Assembly: GCA_963575745.1 (NCBI GenBank)
Contig: CAUYUJ010001747.1
Span: forward strand, 365,836 to 429,835
Direction: 5' to 3'
Source: Prorocentrum cordatum
Taxonomy: Eukaryota; Sar; Dinophyceae; Prorocentrales; Prorocentraceae
Length of the DNA: 64,000 nucleotides
The position numbers were made by a program, and so were the translations under genes. The notes beneath the pieces were generated by a model that did not search any database, was not told the DNA's origin, and worked only from the letters and a program-made list of their open reading frames with translations. Shown piece after piece: positions 21,292 to 30,180 of the stretch (the stretch's first letter is position 1; each line of letters starts with the position of its first letter).

Positions 21292-21512
21292 CGCGAAGAG
21301 CGGTGCCGCGCGGCGCGAGACAGCTTGGGCGCCCGAGCTCGGCGAGCTGCCGGTGCGAGCGCGCACAGGACGGAGACTGCGCGGGGCCCCAAGAGGTGGC
21401 GGCCAGGCCTGCGCCCCTCACGAGAGGGGGAAGACCAGGGCCTGCGCCCAACCCAAGAGAAGGCCCGGGAGCTCTCCCAAGAAGAAGCCAGAGCCCAGCC
21501 AGACGGGGTCTT

Positions 21513-22160
21513 GGGGCCTGCGCCCTACCCGACTCAGGGATCAACGGGATGCGCCCTCCCCCTGTGCACAAATGGGCCCTGGGGCCTGCGCCCTACCCAA
21601 GACAGGGATCAACGGGATGCGCCCGCCCCCTTTCGCACGATTGGGTCCTGGGGCCTGCGCCCTACCCAAGACACGGTACCAGGGGCCAGCGCCCTCCCCC
21701 ACGCAAGACGAGGAGCCAGAAGCCAGCGCCCTGCCCGAGACAAGGCCCGCGGGCCGACCCGCGAGGAGAGCGGTGCCCAGCAAGACGGGGTCCAGGGGCT
21801 TGCGCCCTACCCAAGACAGGGATCAACGGGATGCGCCCTCCCCCTTTCGCACAGTTGGGTCCTGGGGCCTGCGCCCTACCCGACACACAGGGATCAACGG
21901 GATGCGCCCTCCCCCTTTCGCACCGCTGGGTCCTGGGGCCTGCGCCCTACCCAAGAGAGGGATCTACGGGATGCGCCCTCCCCCCTTCGCACCATCGGGC
22001 CCTGGGGCCTGCGCCCTACCCAAGACAGGGATCAACGGGATGCGCCCTCCCCCTTACGCACGATCGGGTCCCGGGGCCAGCGCCCGACCCAAAATACAGG
22101 CATCCTAAGGCCTGCGCCCTCCCCCGCACGAAACTTGGCCCTGGGGCCTGCGCCTTGCCC
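21513..22160. repeat. 69-71-bp minisatellite, about 9 units
   Basis: Units begin CCTGGGGCCTGCGCCCTACC and contain GGGATCAACGGGATGCGCCC. Starts at 21861, 21932, 22001 and 22070 show a period of 69-71 bp. Because most units are near 69 bp, long open frames with 23-residue repeats appear in several phases; I treat these as by-products. The array lies in the leader upstream of gag of the inner element. Confidence 0.9.
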
Positions 22161-22164
22161 GAGA

Positions 22165-23235
22165 CCAGGAGCGCCCTTGCCGCGAGCCTGGCGCACAGCC
22201 TGGCCGAAAGGCCAAGGCGACGCGAGCGAGGTGCCCACAGGGCCCGCGCCAGCGAGGGCCAGCGCCCAAGAGAGACGAGCCACCGGCAAAACGACGAGGG
22301 AGCAGGCAGGCAAGCAGGCAACCGCCAGGCACGAAGGCAGAAGCAGCAAGGCAGGCGCCAAGCGGCAGGCGGCGGAAGGGAAAGCAAAGGGGGCACGCAG
22401 GGGCGACGGCGACGGGAAAAGCGAGGCAACGCGACGCCGAGCGAGCGAGCAAGCACGCCGACAAGCACATGCCAGGACGACCCCACGCGAGGCAACAGCG
22501 ACAGCCGAACGCGAGGGCGACAAGGCGACGACAAAGGCGGACGCGAAAAAGGACGCGGCGACGAGCAAACACAAGGCCTACAACGACCGCGCCGATTCCA
22601 TCGCGGGCCGCTGCCCCTTCCCGGGACTCTCAAGAATCCTCCGGGCCCAGTCGGCCTCGCAGTCGGCGCCGGCGTCGCGTCGCCCGCGAGCGCCAGCCGG
22701 CGGGCGGGCTGACCTTGTTGCGCATGTTGGGCGCGAGAGACCCGCGCGGGCCTCGCGCTGTGCCCGCGCCCCAGGGCGAGGGCCCAGGCCCTTGTAGCCT
22801 CCCGCGCTGACGCGATGGCCTCGCGCGCGGCGCAGGAGCGGGCGCCGCCGACCGTTCGGTCCGGTTCCGCGCACTTCTCATGCGAGAACGCAAAGCGCCC
22901 CATGCTGCTCGCGCGCTGTGCGCGCTGAGCACTGGGATGCAGTTGCGACGGCCGCGCGTTCAAGTGGAAACCGCAGCTTAAGTTTCCATTCCCGCGCGCG
23001 GGGCGGGGCATGAACTTACAGACGCGCCGACGGTCGAGAACTCGCGCGCGCCCGCGCCTGCCATGTTGGGCGTGCGCGCTGGGCCCGGAAATCTGCGCCT
23101 CGGCCGCCCGATGCGCCCCAAAAATCGCCCCGCCCCCCCCCCCGCCCCCCTCCCCCTCAAAACTCTTCCGCGCTCCTGGAAAAACCATGCCGCCGAGGCG
23201 GGGGCTCGGGCCGCGGCCTGATGGTCCCCGGGGCA
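22165..23235. other. 5' leader region of inner element, no domain recognised
   Basis: Ala/Arg/Lys-rich plus-strand frames and Arg/Pro-rich minus-strand frames. AGGCAGGC and GCGACGC motifs recur. It may be untranslated leader of the minus-strand element. Confidence 0.4.
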
Positions 23236-23415
23236 CAGGGGAATCAAAGGAATCAGTACGGAATCAGTACAGAATCAAAACAGAATCGGCACAACTGCGA
23301 CCCCTGATTCTAGCGGAATCAAAAGAATCAGTACGGAATCAATACGGAATCAAAGGAGGAATCGGCGATGGAACCAGAATCGGCCAGAACGGGGAAGTAG
23401 GCCAGAATCGGTGCC
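23236..23415. repeat. GGAATCA / CAGAATC cluster
   Basis: About a dozen copies of (G/A)GAATCA, many as CGGAATCAGTA or CAGAATCGG, spaced 9-20 bp and in one orientation, about 0.6-0.8 kb inside the 5' end of the inner element. A binding-site array or short minisatellite are both possible. Confidence 0.7.
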
Positions 23416-23988
23416 AGAACCCATGGAGAGAGGCCTTTTTCCCGCGAGTTCATTGCGGCGGGTCCGCGGCGCGGGCGCGCCGCGCGACTTCGCTGGTTCA
23501 GCGAGGCGCGCAGTCGGCGTTCAGAGTGAACAGGTTGTTTTAAGGGCGATATCCTGGCGGCGCGCTGGCGCATTGCGCATTTGCGCATTCCTGGCGGGCT
23601 GTTTGAGGGCGACCTGGCAACGTCGGCCGAATGGCCCGCAAGTACCGCGCGGCCGATCGCGCGCCCCAAGCGGTCACGTCGACCGCCGTGTGCCGCGACG
23701 GCCGCGCGCCCCGGGCCGCGCCATTGCCGCGTTGGATTGGACGGCAGCATATCGCGCATGTCGTTACATGCATATCGCGCGTGTCGAGCCAGCAGCAATC
23801 GCTCCCAGAAGCAGCCTTGACAGGCGCCCCGTGCCCGTTGTCGCCCGGTTCCGATCCAAATCATAGTTTCTTAGGATGCGCTTGCGCGAATGTGAGCGCG
23901 CGGGCAAGCAACGCGCGCGCGCTTGGCGCAGCCTGGGAAATCCAACATGGAGCCCCCCAGGGGCGCGGGGCGCCGGCGAAGCCTCCGC

Positions 23989-24034
23989 CCGCCTCCCGCG
24001 CGCCCGACCCCCCCCGCAAGCCGACTCCTCCTAC
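23989..24034. repeat. Inverted terminal repeat, right end of inner element
   Basis: Reverse complement of the left end; the outermost 15 bp are identical (GCCGACTCCTCCTAC ending at 24034). Confidence 0.9.
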
Positions 24035-24040
24035 CTCAGT
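24035..24040 (+). repeat. 6-bp flanking duplication CTCAGT, right copy
   Basis: Directly follows the right terminal repeat and pairs with 14210-14215. Confidence 0.8.
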
Positions 24041-24235
24041 GCGTGCAACCTGGCGCTGACCGCGGCGGCGGGCTGCTCCTGGCGCCGGCCTCGCCAGCGC
24101 GAGGCGCCCGAGGCGCGGCCCGAGCAAGCCCCGCCCACCGCCGTGGAGGAGGACGCCGACGCCACCGCGCTGAGGACCGAGGCGTTCCGCCGGCGGAGAG
24201 CGATTTGGGATCGGGCAGTCTTACGCACCCTCTAA
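24041..24235 (+). pseudogene. ORF1 of the outer element, 3' part
   Basis: This continues the frame broken at 14215 for 64 codons to TAA at 24233. The first codons (Ala-Cys-Asn-Leu-Ala-Leu) follow the Leu-Ser shared by both flanks. The end is acidic, then basic (EEDADATALRTEAFRRRRAIW). The gag-like ATG follows 6 bp after the stop. Confidence 0.65.
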
Positions 24236-24241
24236 GGAGGC

Positions 24242-25636
24242 ATGGCGCAGGTTGGCGACTTGATCCTGATAAGGTGCAACTTGGACGGGGGCGACGAGCC
24301 CGGCTCGTCGAGTCGCTCTATCACGAAGCCCTCATCACGGGAGCGAAGCAAGGGCTGCCACGCGTGGTGTCCATCGGCACGCCTGGCGGCGACCACTATG
24401 ACATCGACCTGACAGTTGGTGAAGATATCTACTCTGTGCACTGGCTCGGCGCGCAGGGCGCTTTTCATCCTGGGATTCGGAACGATCGATGCTACAGGCC
24501 CTCGAGGAGGCCGACCGCCGCCGCGGTGAGGGCGCTCGTCCGCGACAGCCTGATCATGCTCGGCGGCGTCGCGCAGGATCGCCCCCCCGTGCGGGTGGCA
24601 GCCGCCCCTGGGGACCAGGTCGGGGGCCTCGCTAGGGCGCCAGCGCGGCAATCTGGGCCCGTGCAGCGGAGGGCTCCCCCGGGGCGGGTGTGGGTCGTCG
24701 CCGAGGACGAGGGCTCCCTCCGCCGTGGTGAGATCGTGGATGAGCTCACGCGGGAAGCCCATGTCATCGGAGACAAGGCTTTGACGCCGCTGGAAGGGCG
24801 GCGACACCGTGATGCTGAGGCAGATCGATCGGAAGGATTTCGATGATTACGTTAACGATGATTCGAGGGTGCTCCCAGTCCGTTTCGACGGCACTGGCCG
24901 CCGCAGGAGGACGTTCCCCGACGCCGTCGGACGCATGATGGATGAGCTGCCCGAGGGCGGTCTTGGCCTTACGACGCATGGTGGGATGCCCCCCTGTCAC
25001 TGGGGCAACGCGCCGCCCCTGGGATACCTCTGTGTTTGTCGTGGTTGAGCTCGTGGGCGAGATGGTGGTGGGTGTCTGTTGGGACGATGCCGCTTCTCGT
25101 TATCCCCAATGGTTGTGGTCTCGTGCCATTTAACCAGTACAGCAGAGTGAGGGCGGCATTGACCTTGCGGGCCCTGGCACTTGCTGAGATCGGCTTCGGA
25201 AAACCGCCTCCTTGTCTCAGACTCCTATCACGCAGTCTGAGCACTGGAAGGTGGCTGCCAAGATCCAGGAGGGGGACAGGTGGCAGTATGAGCACGAGGC
25301 GCTCTCCCACATCTTGGAGGCGATGGCGTGCGTAGACCTGTTCAACGTGCCCAATCTGAAGTCGGGCGAGCTGATCGCCAGGAGACTCCGGCTCATCGAG
25401 GATGCGCGCACTCATGCTGGCGCTGGAGGCGCAGCGGAGCCGACCGCTACATGGGCTGGTCGTCGCGGAGGATGGGAGTGGTCATCGACCCGCAGCTGCG
25501 CCAGCGCGTGGCCGACAACCTCCGCGGCGAGGCGCAGGTCGCCAAGGAGGCGAGGAAGGCCAAGGAGGAGCGCCGGCTGCGCAGGCACACTGGCGGCGGC
25601 AAGACGGATGGCAATAACGACAAGGAGCGCCCCTGA
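24242..25636 (+). pseudogene. Gag-like protein of the outer element
   Basis: ATG 24242 (MAQVGDLILIRC) begins about 460 codons now spread over several frames. Recognisable blocks in order are ARLVESLYHEALITG; TPGGDHYDIDL (about 24390); VWVVAEDEGSLRRGEIV; MLRQIDRKDFDDYVNDD (24809); RVLPVRFDGTGRRRRTF; and GDRWQYEHEALSHILEAMAC (about 25276). It ends in a basic Arg/Lys tail (EARKAKEERRLRR) that could bind nucleic acid. These blocks fit the gag-like ORF of dinoflagellate YR elements as I recall it, so the label is family knowledge plus position, not a search. At least four frameshifts. Confidence 0.6.
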
Positions 25637-26040
25637 TGGGGCGGGGGCGCGGGGGCTGGCCAGCCCGCGCCCCCTCGGGCGAGATGAGGGCCGCCCTCGG
25701 ATTGCAACGTCTGGGCTGCTCGGGCCAACGGCGTCAGAGCATCGTCGAGTCCCTCGCCGAGAGCTACTTCCTGTGCCTCCTGTCCCGGCCGCTCCTCCCA
25801 CGATTCCTGGGGCCTCGCACTGCGCGCGGAGGAGGCCGGCGCGTCGCCGCGGGGTCGAGGAGAGGGTCAATGAGGCACTCGCGGCTTTGAATGAGATGAG
25901 CTGCGCGGGTAAGGGATCAGAAACCCTTCGGCCGTCACTGGCGCAGCTCACCTCGCGGGGGGCGTTGCTCGAGCTGGCCCCCCCCCTGTCATCGCCCGCC
26001 AATGCAGTCGCCGCGGGGCCGCCGACGAGCTCCTGGCCGG
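25637..26040 (+). other. Spacer between gag-like and RT regions of the outer element
   Basis: Probably coding before decay: one frame reads VNEALAALNEMSCAGKGSE (about 25868). No domain recognised. Confidence 0.4.
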
Positions 26041-27205
26041 CGTGGTCGACCGCGCCGGGGTCGACCAGGGTGCCGCAGTGAAGCCGTGCAAGCGCTCTCT
26101 GGTGTCGATGCCAGCGGTTGGGGAGAGCTCTGCTCCGCTGACCTCGGTGGCCGGTGAGCTGGAGAGGGACTTGCTACAACGGCCTGCAGAGACGACGCTG
26201 GCAGGCCCCGACGACCCGGGTTGGAGGTCTGAGAAGATGAGTTTGATCATGCCCTACATGGACGAGGTCTCGCGTTCGGATAGGTCTCAGTATTCCGATT
26301 TTCCTTGGACCTGCACGGCGCATCGCTGATTTCTTGGGCGTGCCGACCTCGCGAGATTTGCGCGCCATTTTTCCTTGCCGAGAAGAATGGCGACCTCTGC
26401 GTGGCGATGGGCTGCCGCGTCAGCAACCTCCACTTTCGCCCCCCCCCCCCCCGCATCTCGATGCGGGGACAGGGGGTGCTTGGTCGAGGCTGGAGAGGCC
26501 CGAAGGCGCGGGCCCACTTCGTACAGCCGCAGCAGACGAGAAATAGTATTTTCACACCATCCAGAACCATCCGGACCTTCAGCCCTTCTTCTGCTTGCCG
26601 CCGATCTCGCGCGGCGAGGCGCGGACCTTCGTGAGCGGTCTCGAAGGGCTGAGCGATCGCGAGCCTGTCTGGCCCATGATTCGGTCTGTTCCTACGGGGT
26701 GGAGCCGGGCGTTCTATGTTGGCCAGAAGATCTTGGAGAACCTCATCGACGAGGCGCTGAGGCGCTTCGCTCAGTGCGCCCTGCTGAGGGGTGTCGGGCC
26801 GATTCCGGACGTCGCTTCGGAGCTGGGCGCGCTGCCGCACTGCGACAACCTCAACGTCTTTGGCCTGGACAAGAGCGCCGTGCAGCTGGTCAAGGACAGG
26901 GTGGTCTCTCACCTGAGGGCGAGATGCTTCCCCGTCCACGAGGAGGTCGACGCCTCGGTGAGGGTCACCTCCCTCGGCTGGTGCATCGGCGGCGACAGGT
27001 GGAGCGTCTGCAACAAGCCTGAGCGGGCAGAGCGGCTCGCGAAGGTTTGCAGCGTCATCGAGAGTGGTGCCCGTCTCTCGGGCCATCCAGTACAGAGGTG
27101 GGCTGGCCACGTCGTAGACTTCTTCCTGATTCGCAGGGAGGGCTTGGCCGCCCTCAGGTCCACCTACGACTTCATTGACAAGGTTGGCTCGGGCAGGCAA
27201 CGAGC
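26041..27205 (+). pseudogene. Reverse transcriptase of the outer element
   Basis: The fingers segment FFLAEKNGDLCVAMGCRVSN with LHFRPPPP (about 26360-26450) matches the F-x-x-K-x-x-G-x-x-R-x-x-x-D/C-x-R-x-x-N-x-x-F region. Motif A reads D-E-K-stop-Y-F-H: Asp at 26535, TAG at 26544-26546. Motif B is in PVWPMIRSVPTGWSRAFYVG. Motif C reads ALPHCDNLNVFG, with Asp at 26844 and Asn at the second catalytic position. VTSLGWCIGG is the next conserved strand. A frameshift separates fingers and palm. The second Asp replaced by Asn is discussed as a finding. Confidence 0.75.
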
Positions 27206-28100
27206 GTGGCCGTCGCTGCGCAAGAGGCCCGCTGGGCGAGGGGCCTCATCGGAGTCTGCGCAGCCGACCTTACGATGCGTTGGCATCCACAAGCTACCAT
27301 GACAGACGCCTGCGAGACTGGCGCAGGCGCGTCTGCAGTTTTTGAGCCTTCCAGCGTTGCGGCCGCGGGTCGCGTCTCAGGGCGCTGGCGCTATCGTGGC
27401 AAGCGCCCTCTGTCGCAGCCCCGTCGCAGCGCACTCGGAAAACTGGGCGTCTTCCCGGACCCCAGCTCCGTCATCCCAGAAGGTTCAGGAGGCTCCTTGG
27501 AGATGCTCGAGAAGAGCCCGCACTTCCAGGAGGCCCCCGATAGCATGCTCAAGGAGGAAATCTGGAGAGGGGATATCTCTACGAGGTTCAGGGACGTCGA
27601 GGGGATGCCCGCTCTGGAGGCGAGGGCTATTGTCATGGGCGTCAGGCGCGGTCTCAGGTCCATCGAGGGGTTCAAGAGGCCCCACCTCATCATGGGGGAC
27701 CAGCTGGGCAACGCCATGGCCTTTGGGAAGTCGCGGGCTGCGTCCTTCTCCATCCTCAACCTCATCCGTCGTGCCTCGGCTCTGGCCTTAGCTAGCTGTG
27801 CCAAGTGGCATTTTCATTGGGTGCCTTCTGAGAAGAACACCGCGGATGGCCTCTCACGGCGATGGGGGGGAGGCCCGCGCGCTGGGCAGGGCCACCCCCC
27901 CAGCGCGCGGGAAGCCGCCCCCCCGCCGCCTCGGGCTCGGGCTTCCGAAGCCGCCGCCCTCGTCGAGAGGCGCGGCGCGGACGGCGGTGGCCACGCGCTC
28001 GTCAGGGATCACCTCGCGACTGCATCGCGAGGCCGCTGGAGTGCCGCTGCCGCAGCTGGAAGCAGCCGAAGCGAGAGGAGGTCCAAGAGGGCCGCGACCT
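27206..28100 (+). pseudogene. RNase H domain of the outer element
   Basis: In the 380-codon frame 27206-28348, DACETGAGASAVFEP supplies the first acidic position and MPALEARAIVMGVRRGL the Glu. HLIMGDQLGNAMAFGKSRA supplies the next Asp, and WHFHWVPSEKNTADGLSRRWG the C-terminal Asp. This is the order of an RNase H fold as found after RT in retroelements. The same frame runs on without a stop into the recombinase N-terminus, so RT, RNase H and YR were probably one polyprotein. Confidence 0.7.
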
Positions 28101-28990
28101 TCGGCACATTCGAACCTCCGGCTGCAGCAGGCCAGGTTCCCATTCCGGAGTCGCATGCCATTGCGAGCGCGACGGAGGGCCTCTACAATGTTTGGTTCAA
28201 GGAGCTCCTGGCCTATACGATCTCGATCGGGTGCGCCCTGGACTCCGTGAAGAGCGTCGACGCTGCCATGACGGACTTCGCGGACTATCTATTTCTAGAG
28301 GGCTTCGAGAAGGCCGACCTGCTCAAGGCGCACGCCGCGGCGGCCTGACATCTTGCGGATTTGTCAGCACGGGGAAAGCCGGGCCCCCCGCGTTTCCAGA
28401 GAGCGCTGAAAGGGCTACACCGACCTCGGCCCAGGCGTCGCTCCGGCGCCCATCCCGCGGGGGATCGCGTGCTGGATCGCCAGGCAGTTGGCCGAGAAGC
28501 TGAACTCGGTCGTCGCTTGCCTGGCCGCCCTCGCGACGTTTACCGCGCACCTGCGGCCGATCGACCTGCGCTCCCTGAGGGGGGGGGGACCTCGCGCCGC
28601 CGTGCGCGAGCAGTCGGTGGTGGGCTCTGAACCTCCACCCGGCCGCGCGTGGCCACAAGTCGAAGATCGGCCTCTTCGACGAGGTCATCCTGCTGGACGC
28701 GAAGTACCTGCCAGGCCTCGGCGCCGCGGTGGCGACGCTCGAGACGGGCGACCCTGGGAAGAAGCTGTTCGACATCGAGCCCTCGGCCCTCCTGGCGCTC
28801 TGGGAGGCAGCGACGCGCCCGCTAGGTTTCCCGGCCGACGCCAAGTGCGTGCAGTGCCAGCTCCGGCACGGCGGCCCCTCCCACGACCGCCCCGCGGGCT
28901 GCCGCGCGCTGCCGGAGATCCAGCGCCGAGGCCGATGGCTGGCCGAGGGCGCGACGAGGCGCTACGAGGCGAGCGCAAGGGTTCAGCAGG
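28101..28990 (+). pseudogene. Tyrosine recombinase of the outer element
   Basis: The N-terminal core-binding part is in the RNase H frame (SVDAAMTDFADYLFLEGFEKADLLKA, about 28255-28330). The frame then breaks. The catalytic part continues with TAHLRPIDLRSL (first Arg, about 28550) and KIGLFDEVILLD. In the final frame come QLRHGGPSHDR (Arg at codon 46, with Cys where His is common), RGRW (Trp, codon 70) and RRYEA (Tyr79, about 28964), the probable nucleophile. The layout matches other dinoflagellate YR elements I know. The methyltransferase-like domain follows in the same frame. Confidence 0.75.
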
Positions 28991-29049
28991 AGTGGACTCG
29001 CCTCTCGGACGACCAACAGGGCCTCGCCCGCAGGGCAGTCGCCTGGATC

Positions 29050-29811
29050 GAAGATCGGGTGCGCTCGCTGCCCCTGCCCGCCGCCAGGCCGCCTTCTAGC
29101 CGCGCTGCGTCCTCAACCTGCGCCGGGTGCGCGGGCGTCAGCCAGGCGCTCGCGCGCAATAGCATCGAAGGCTCCGCGCGGGACGCCCTCTTCAGCCAAG
29201 AGGCCGACCTTGCGAGCCTGGACAAGATGAGGTGGCTGGCCAGGCGCGCGACGCAGTGCGGCATGGCGCAGCATCGGCGCCAGCTGGCCGCGGCAGGCTG
29301 GAGGCAGGGCCTGGCGGCTCGCTGCCTCGGAGTGCGGGTCGCCATCGCATGTGCGACGTGGTCCAGGGTTCGCGACCTGCCGCCCAGACCGAAGATCCGC
29401 GATGACAGCGAGAATTTGTTTGGTTTTCCAAATCTGTCCGCTGCTGATGGAAGAGACGTTGAGCTTGGCAATGAAATTGCTGATTCGCTTTGTATTTTTC
29501 TAGAGGCTGTGCTGCGTCTGCGCATTCCAGTCGTCATTGAGAATCCTCGCCTGTCTAGGCTCTGGCTTCATCCCAAAATAATTCGCTTGTGGAACATGTC
29601 CTCTGCAGAATTTCTCGCGTTTGACCCGTGCGGTTTTGGAGCCCGTTGGAGAAGGTCCACTGGTCTCGTAGCGCGGCACTTCCCTGAGCTTGCCCAGTAC
29701 TCCCGCAGGTGCTCGGGACGCAAAGGCTTGTGTAGCTTCACAGGCACACTAGCCCAGCCCAGCCCTGAAATACCTGATAGTCTGGCAGGAAATGAGAGCT
29801 GGGAAGCATAA
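29050..29811 (+). pseudogene. Cytosine-5 DNA methyltransferase-like domain fused after the recombinase
   Basis: In the frame that ends with TAA at 29811, CAGCAGVSQALARNSIEG (codons 131-148) resembles the AdoMet-binding motif I. ACATWSRVRD (207-216) resembles the P-C catalytic loop, with Pro changed to Ala and Cys208 kept. PVVIENPRLSRLW (267-279) resembles the E-N-V/P motif VI. FDPCGFGARWRRST and a CSFTG segment follow. In C5 methyltransferases the Cys attacks C6 of cytosine. Retroelements carrying cytosine methyltransferases have been reported in dinoflagellates. The middle of this domain is shortened and scrambled, so activity is unlikely. An alternative is a related methyltransferase-like fold without this chemistry. 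Confidence 0.55.
29747..29810 (+). repeat. Direct repeat B1
   Basis: A 64-bp block starting CACTAGCCCAGC and containing CTGGCAGGAA matches 30004-30067 with about 9 differences. B1 overlaps the last codons of the methyltransferase-like frame and abuts A2. Confidence 0.8.
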
Positions 29812-29898
29812 AACATGCTTGCAAGGGAATGCTGAGTAGATCGTTGAATGCCGTCATTCTGCACTCTGTACTCATATGGGCTCAAGTTTTTCTCTCGG
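29811..29898 (+). repeat. Terminal direct repeat A2 of the outer element
   Basis: Partner of 13777-13864. It begins at the end of the coding frame. Confidence 0.9.
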
Positions 29899-30003
29899 CC
29901 CGCCATCCACCCCCTTCTCGTCCTTCTCAAATTTAACAGGCTTGGAATGTCACCTGGGAGTGCTTCCAGGTCAGTTGTCTCGGCTCTGTCGCGGTCTCCC
30001 GTT

Positions 30004-30067
30004 CACTAGCCCAGCGCCGCCCTGAATGACCTGATAGCCTGGCAGGAATATGAGAGTTGCGAAGCGT
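30004..30067 (+). repeat. Direct repeat B2
   Basis: Partner of B1, separated from A2 by 105 bp of unmatched sequence. It marks the likely right limit of the outer element. Confidence 0.75.
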
Positions 30068-30180
30068 ATATACACATACATATAGCTTGAAATCTACACA
30101 TAAACATACATGCGTGCATGCATGCATACATACGTGTGCTTATACATACACACACTTATGGATAGTATATATAGATCGGC
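30064..30180. repeat. TACA/TGCA-rich microsatellite
   Basis: ATACATAC, ACACAT and GCATGCATGCAT units just beyond B2. Confidence 0.85.

Larger units (their letters stand above)
14216..24034 (-). mobile_element. Inner DIRS-like YR retroelement with inverted terminal repeats, 9,819 bp
   Basis: The minus strand encodes, in order, a gag-like region (21291 to about 19600), reverse transcriptase (19207 to about 17950), RNase H (17890 to 16780) and a tyrosine recombinase (16643 to about 15100). The ends are inverted repeats starting GTAGGAGGAGTCGGC. These features place it among DIRS-like elements. The insert lies in ORF1 of the outer element, so it is younger than that copy. Excision with one CTCAGT leaves a continuous frame (9,825 bp is divisible by three). 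Gag, RT and RNase H are frameshifted and RT has an in-frame TAG, so this copy appears non-autonomous unless assembly errors explain the breaks. Confidence 0.85.
13777..30067 (+). mobile_element. Outer tyrosine-recombinase (YR) retroelement, plus strand, split by an insertion
   Basis: The order on the plus strand is: repeat A1 (13777-13864), ORF1 (13877-14215 and 24041-24235), gag-like region, RT, RNase H, tyrosine recombinase, methyltransferase-like domain, then B1 (29747-29810), A2 (29811-29898) and B2 (30004-30067). Direct repeats arranged as A1...B1-A2...B2 recall the split direct repeats of PAT/Ngaro-type YR retrotransposons. A 9,819-bp element plus a 6-bp duplication interrupts ORF1; without it the outer element is about 6.5 kb. 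It is decayed, with several frameshifts and a stop inside RT motif A. No integrase of the DDE type is seen, which fits the YR class. Confidence 0.75.

Noticed and set aside
21241-22797. 518-codon plus-strand frame with 23-residue repeats
   Set aside because: It is antisense to the inner element, and its openness follows from a repeat with a period near 69 bp plus high GC.
14216-24034. Inner element as a DNA transposon because it has inverted repeats and a short duplication
   Set aside because: It encodes RT, RNase H and a tyrosine recombinase and no DDE transposase, so a YR retroelement explains it better.
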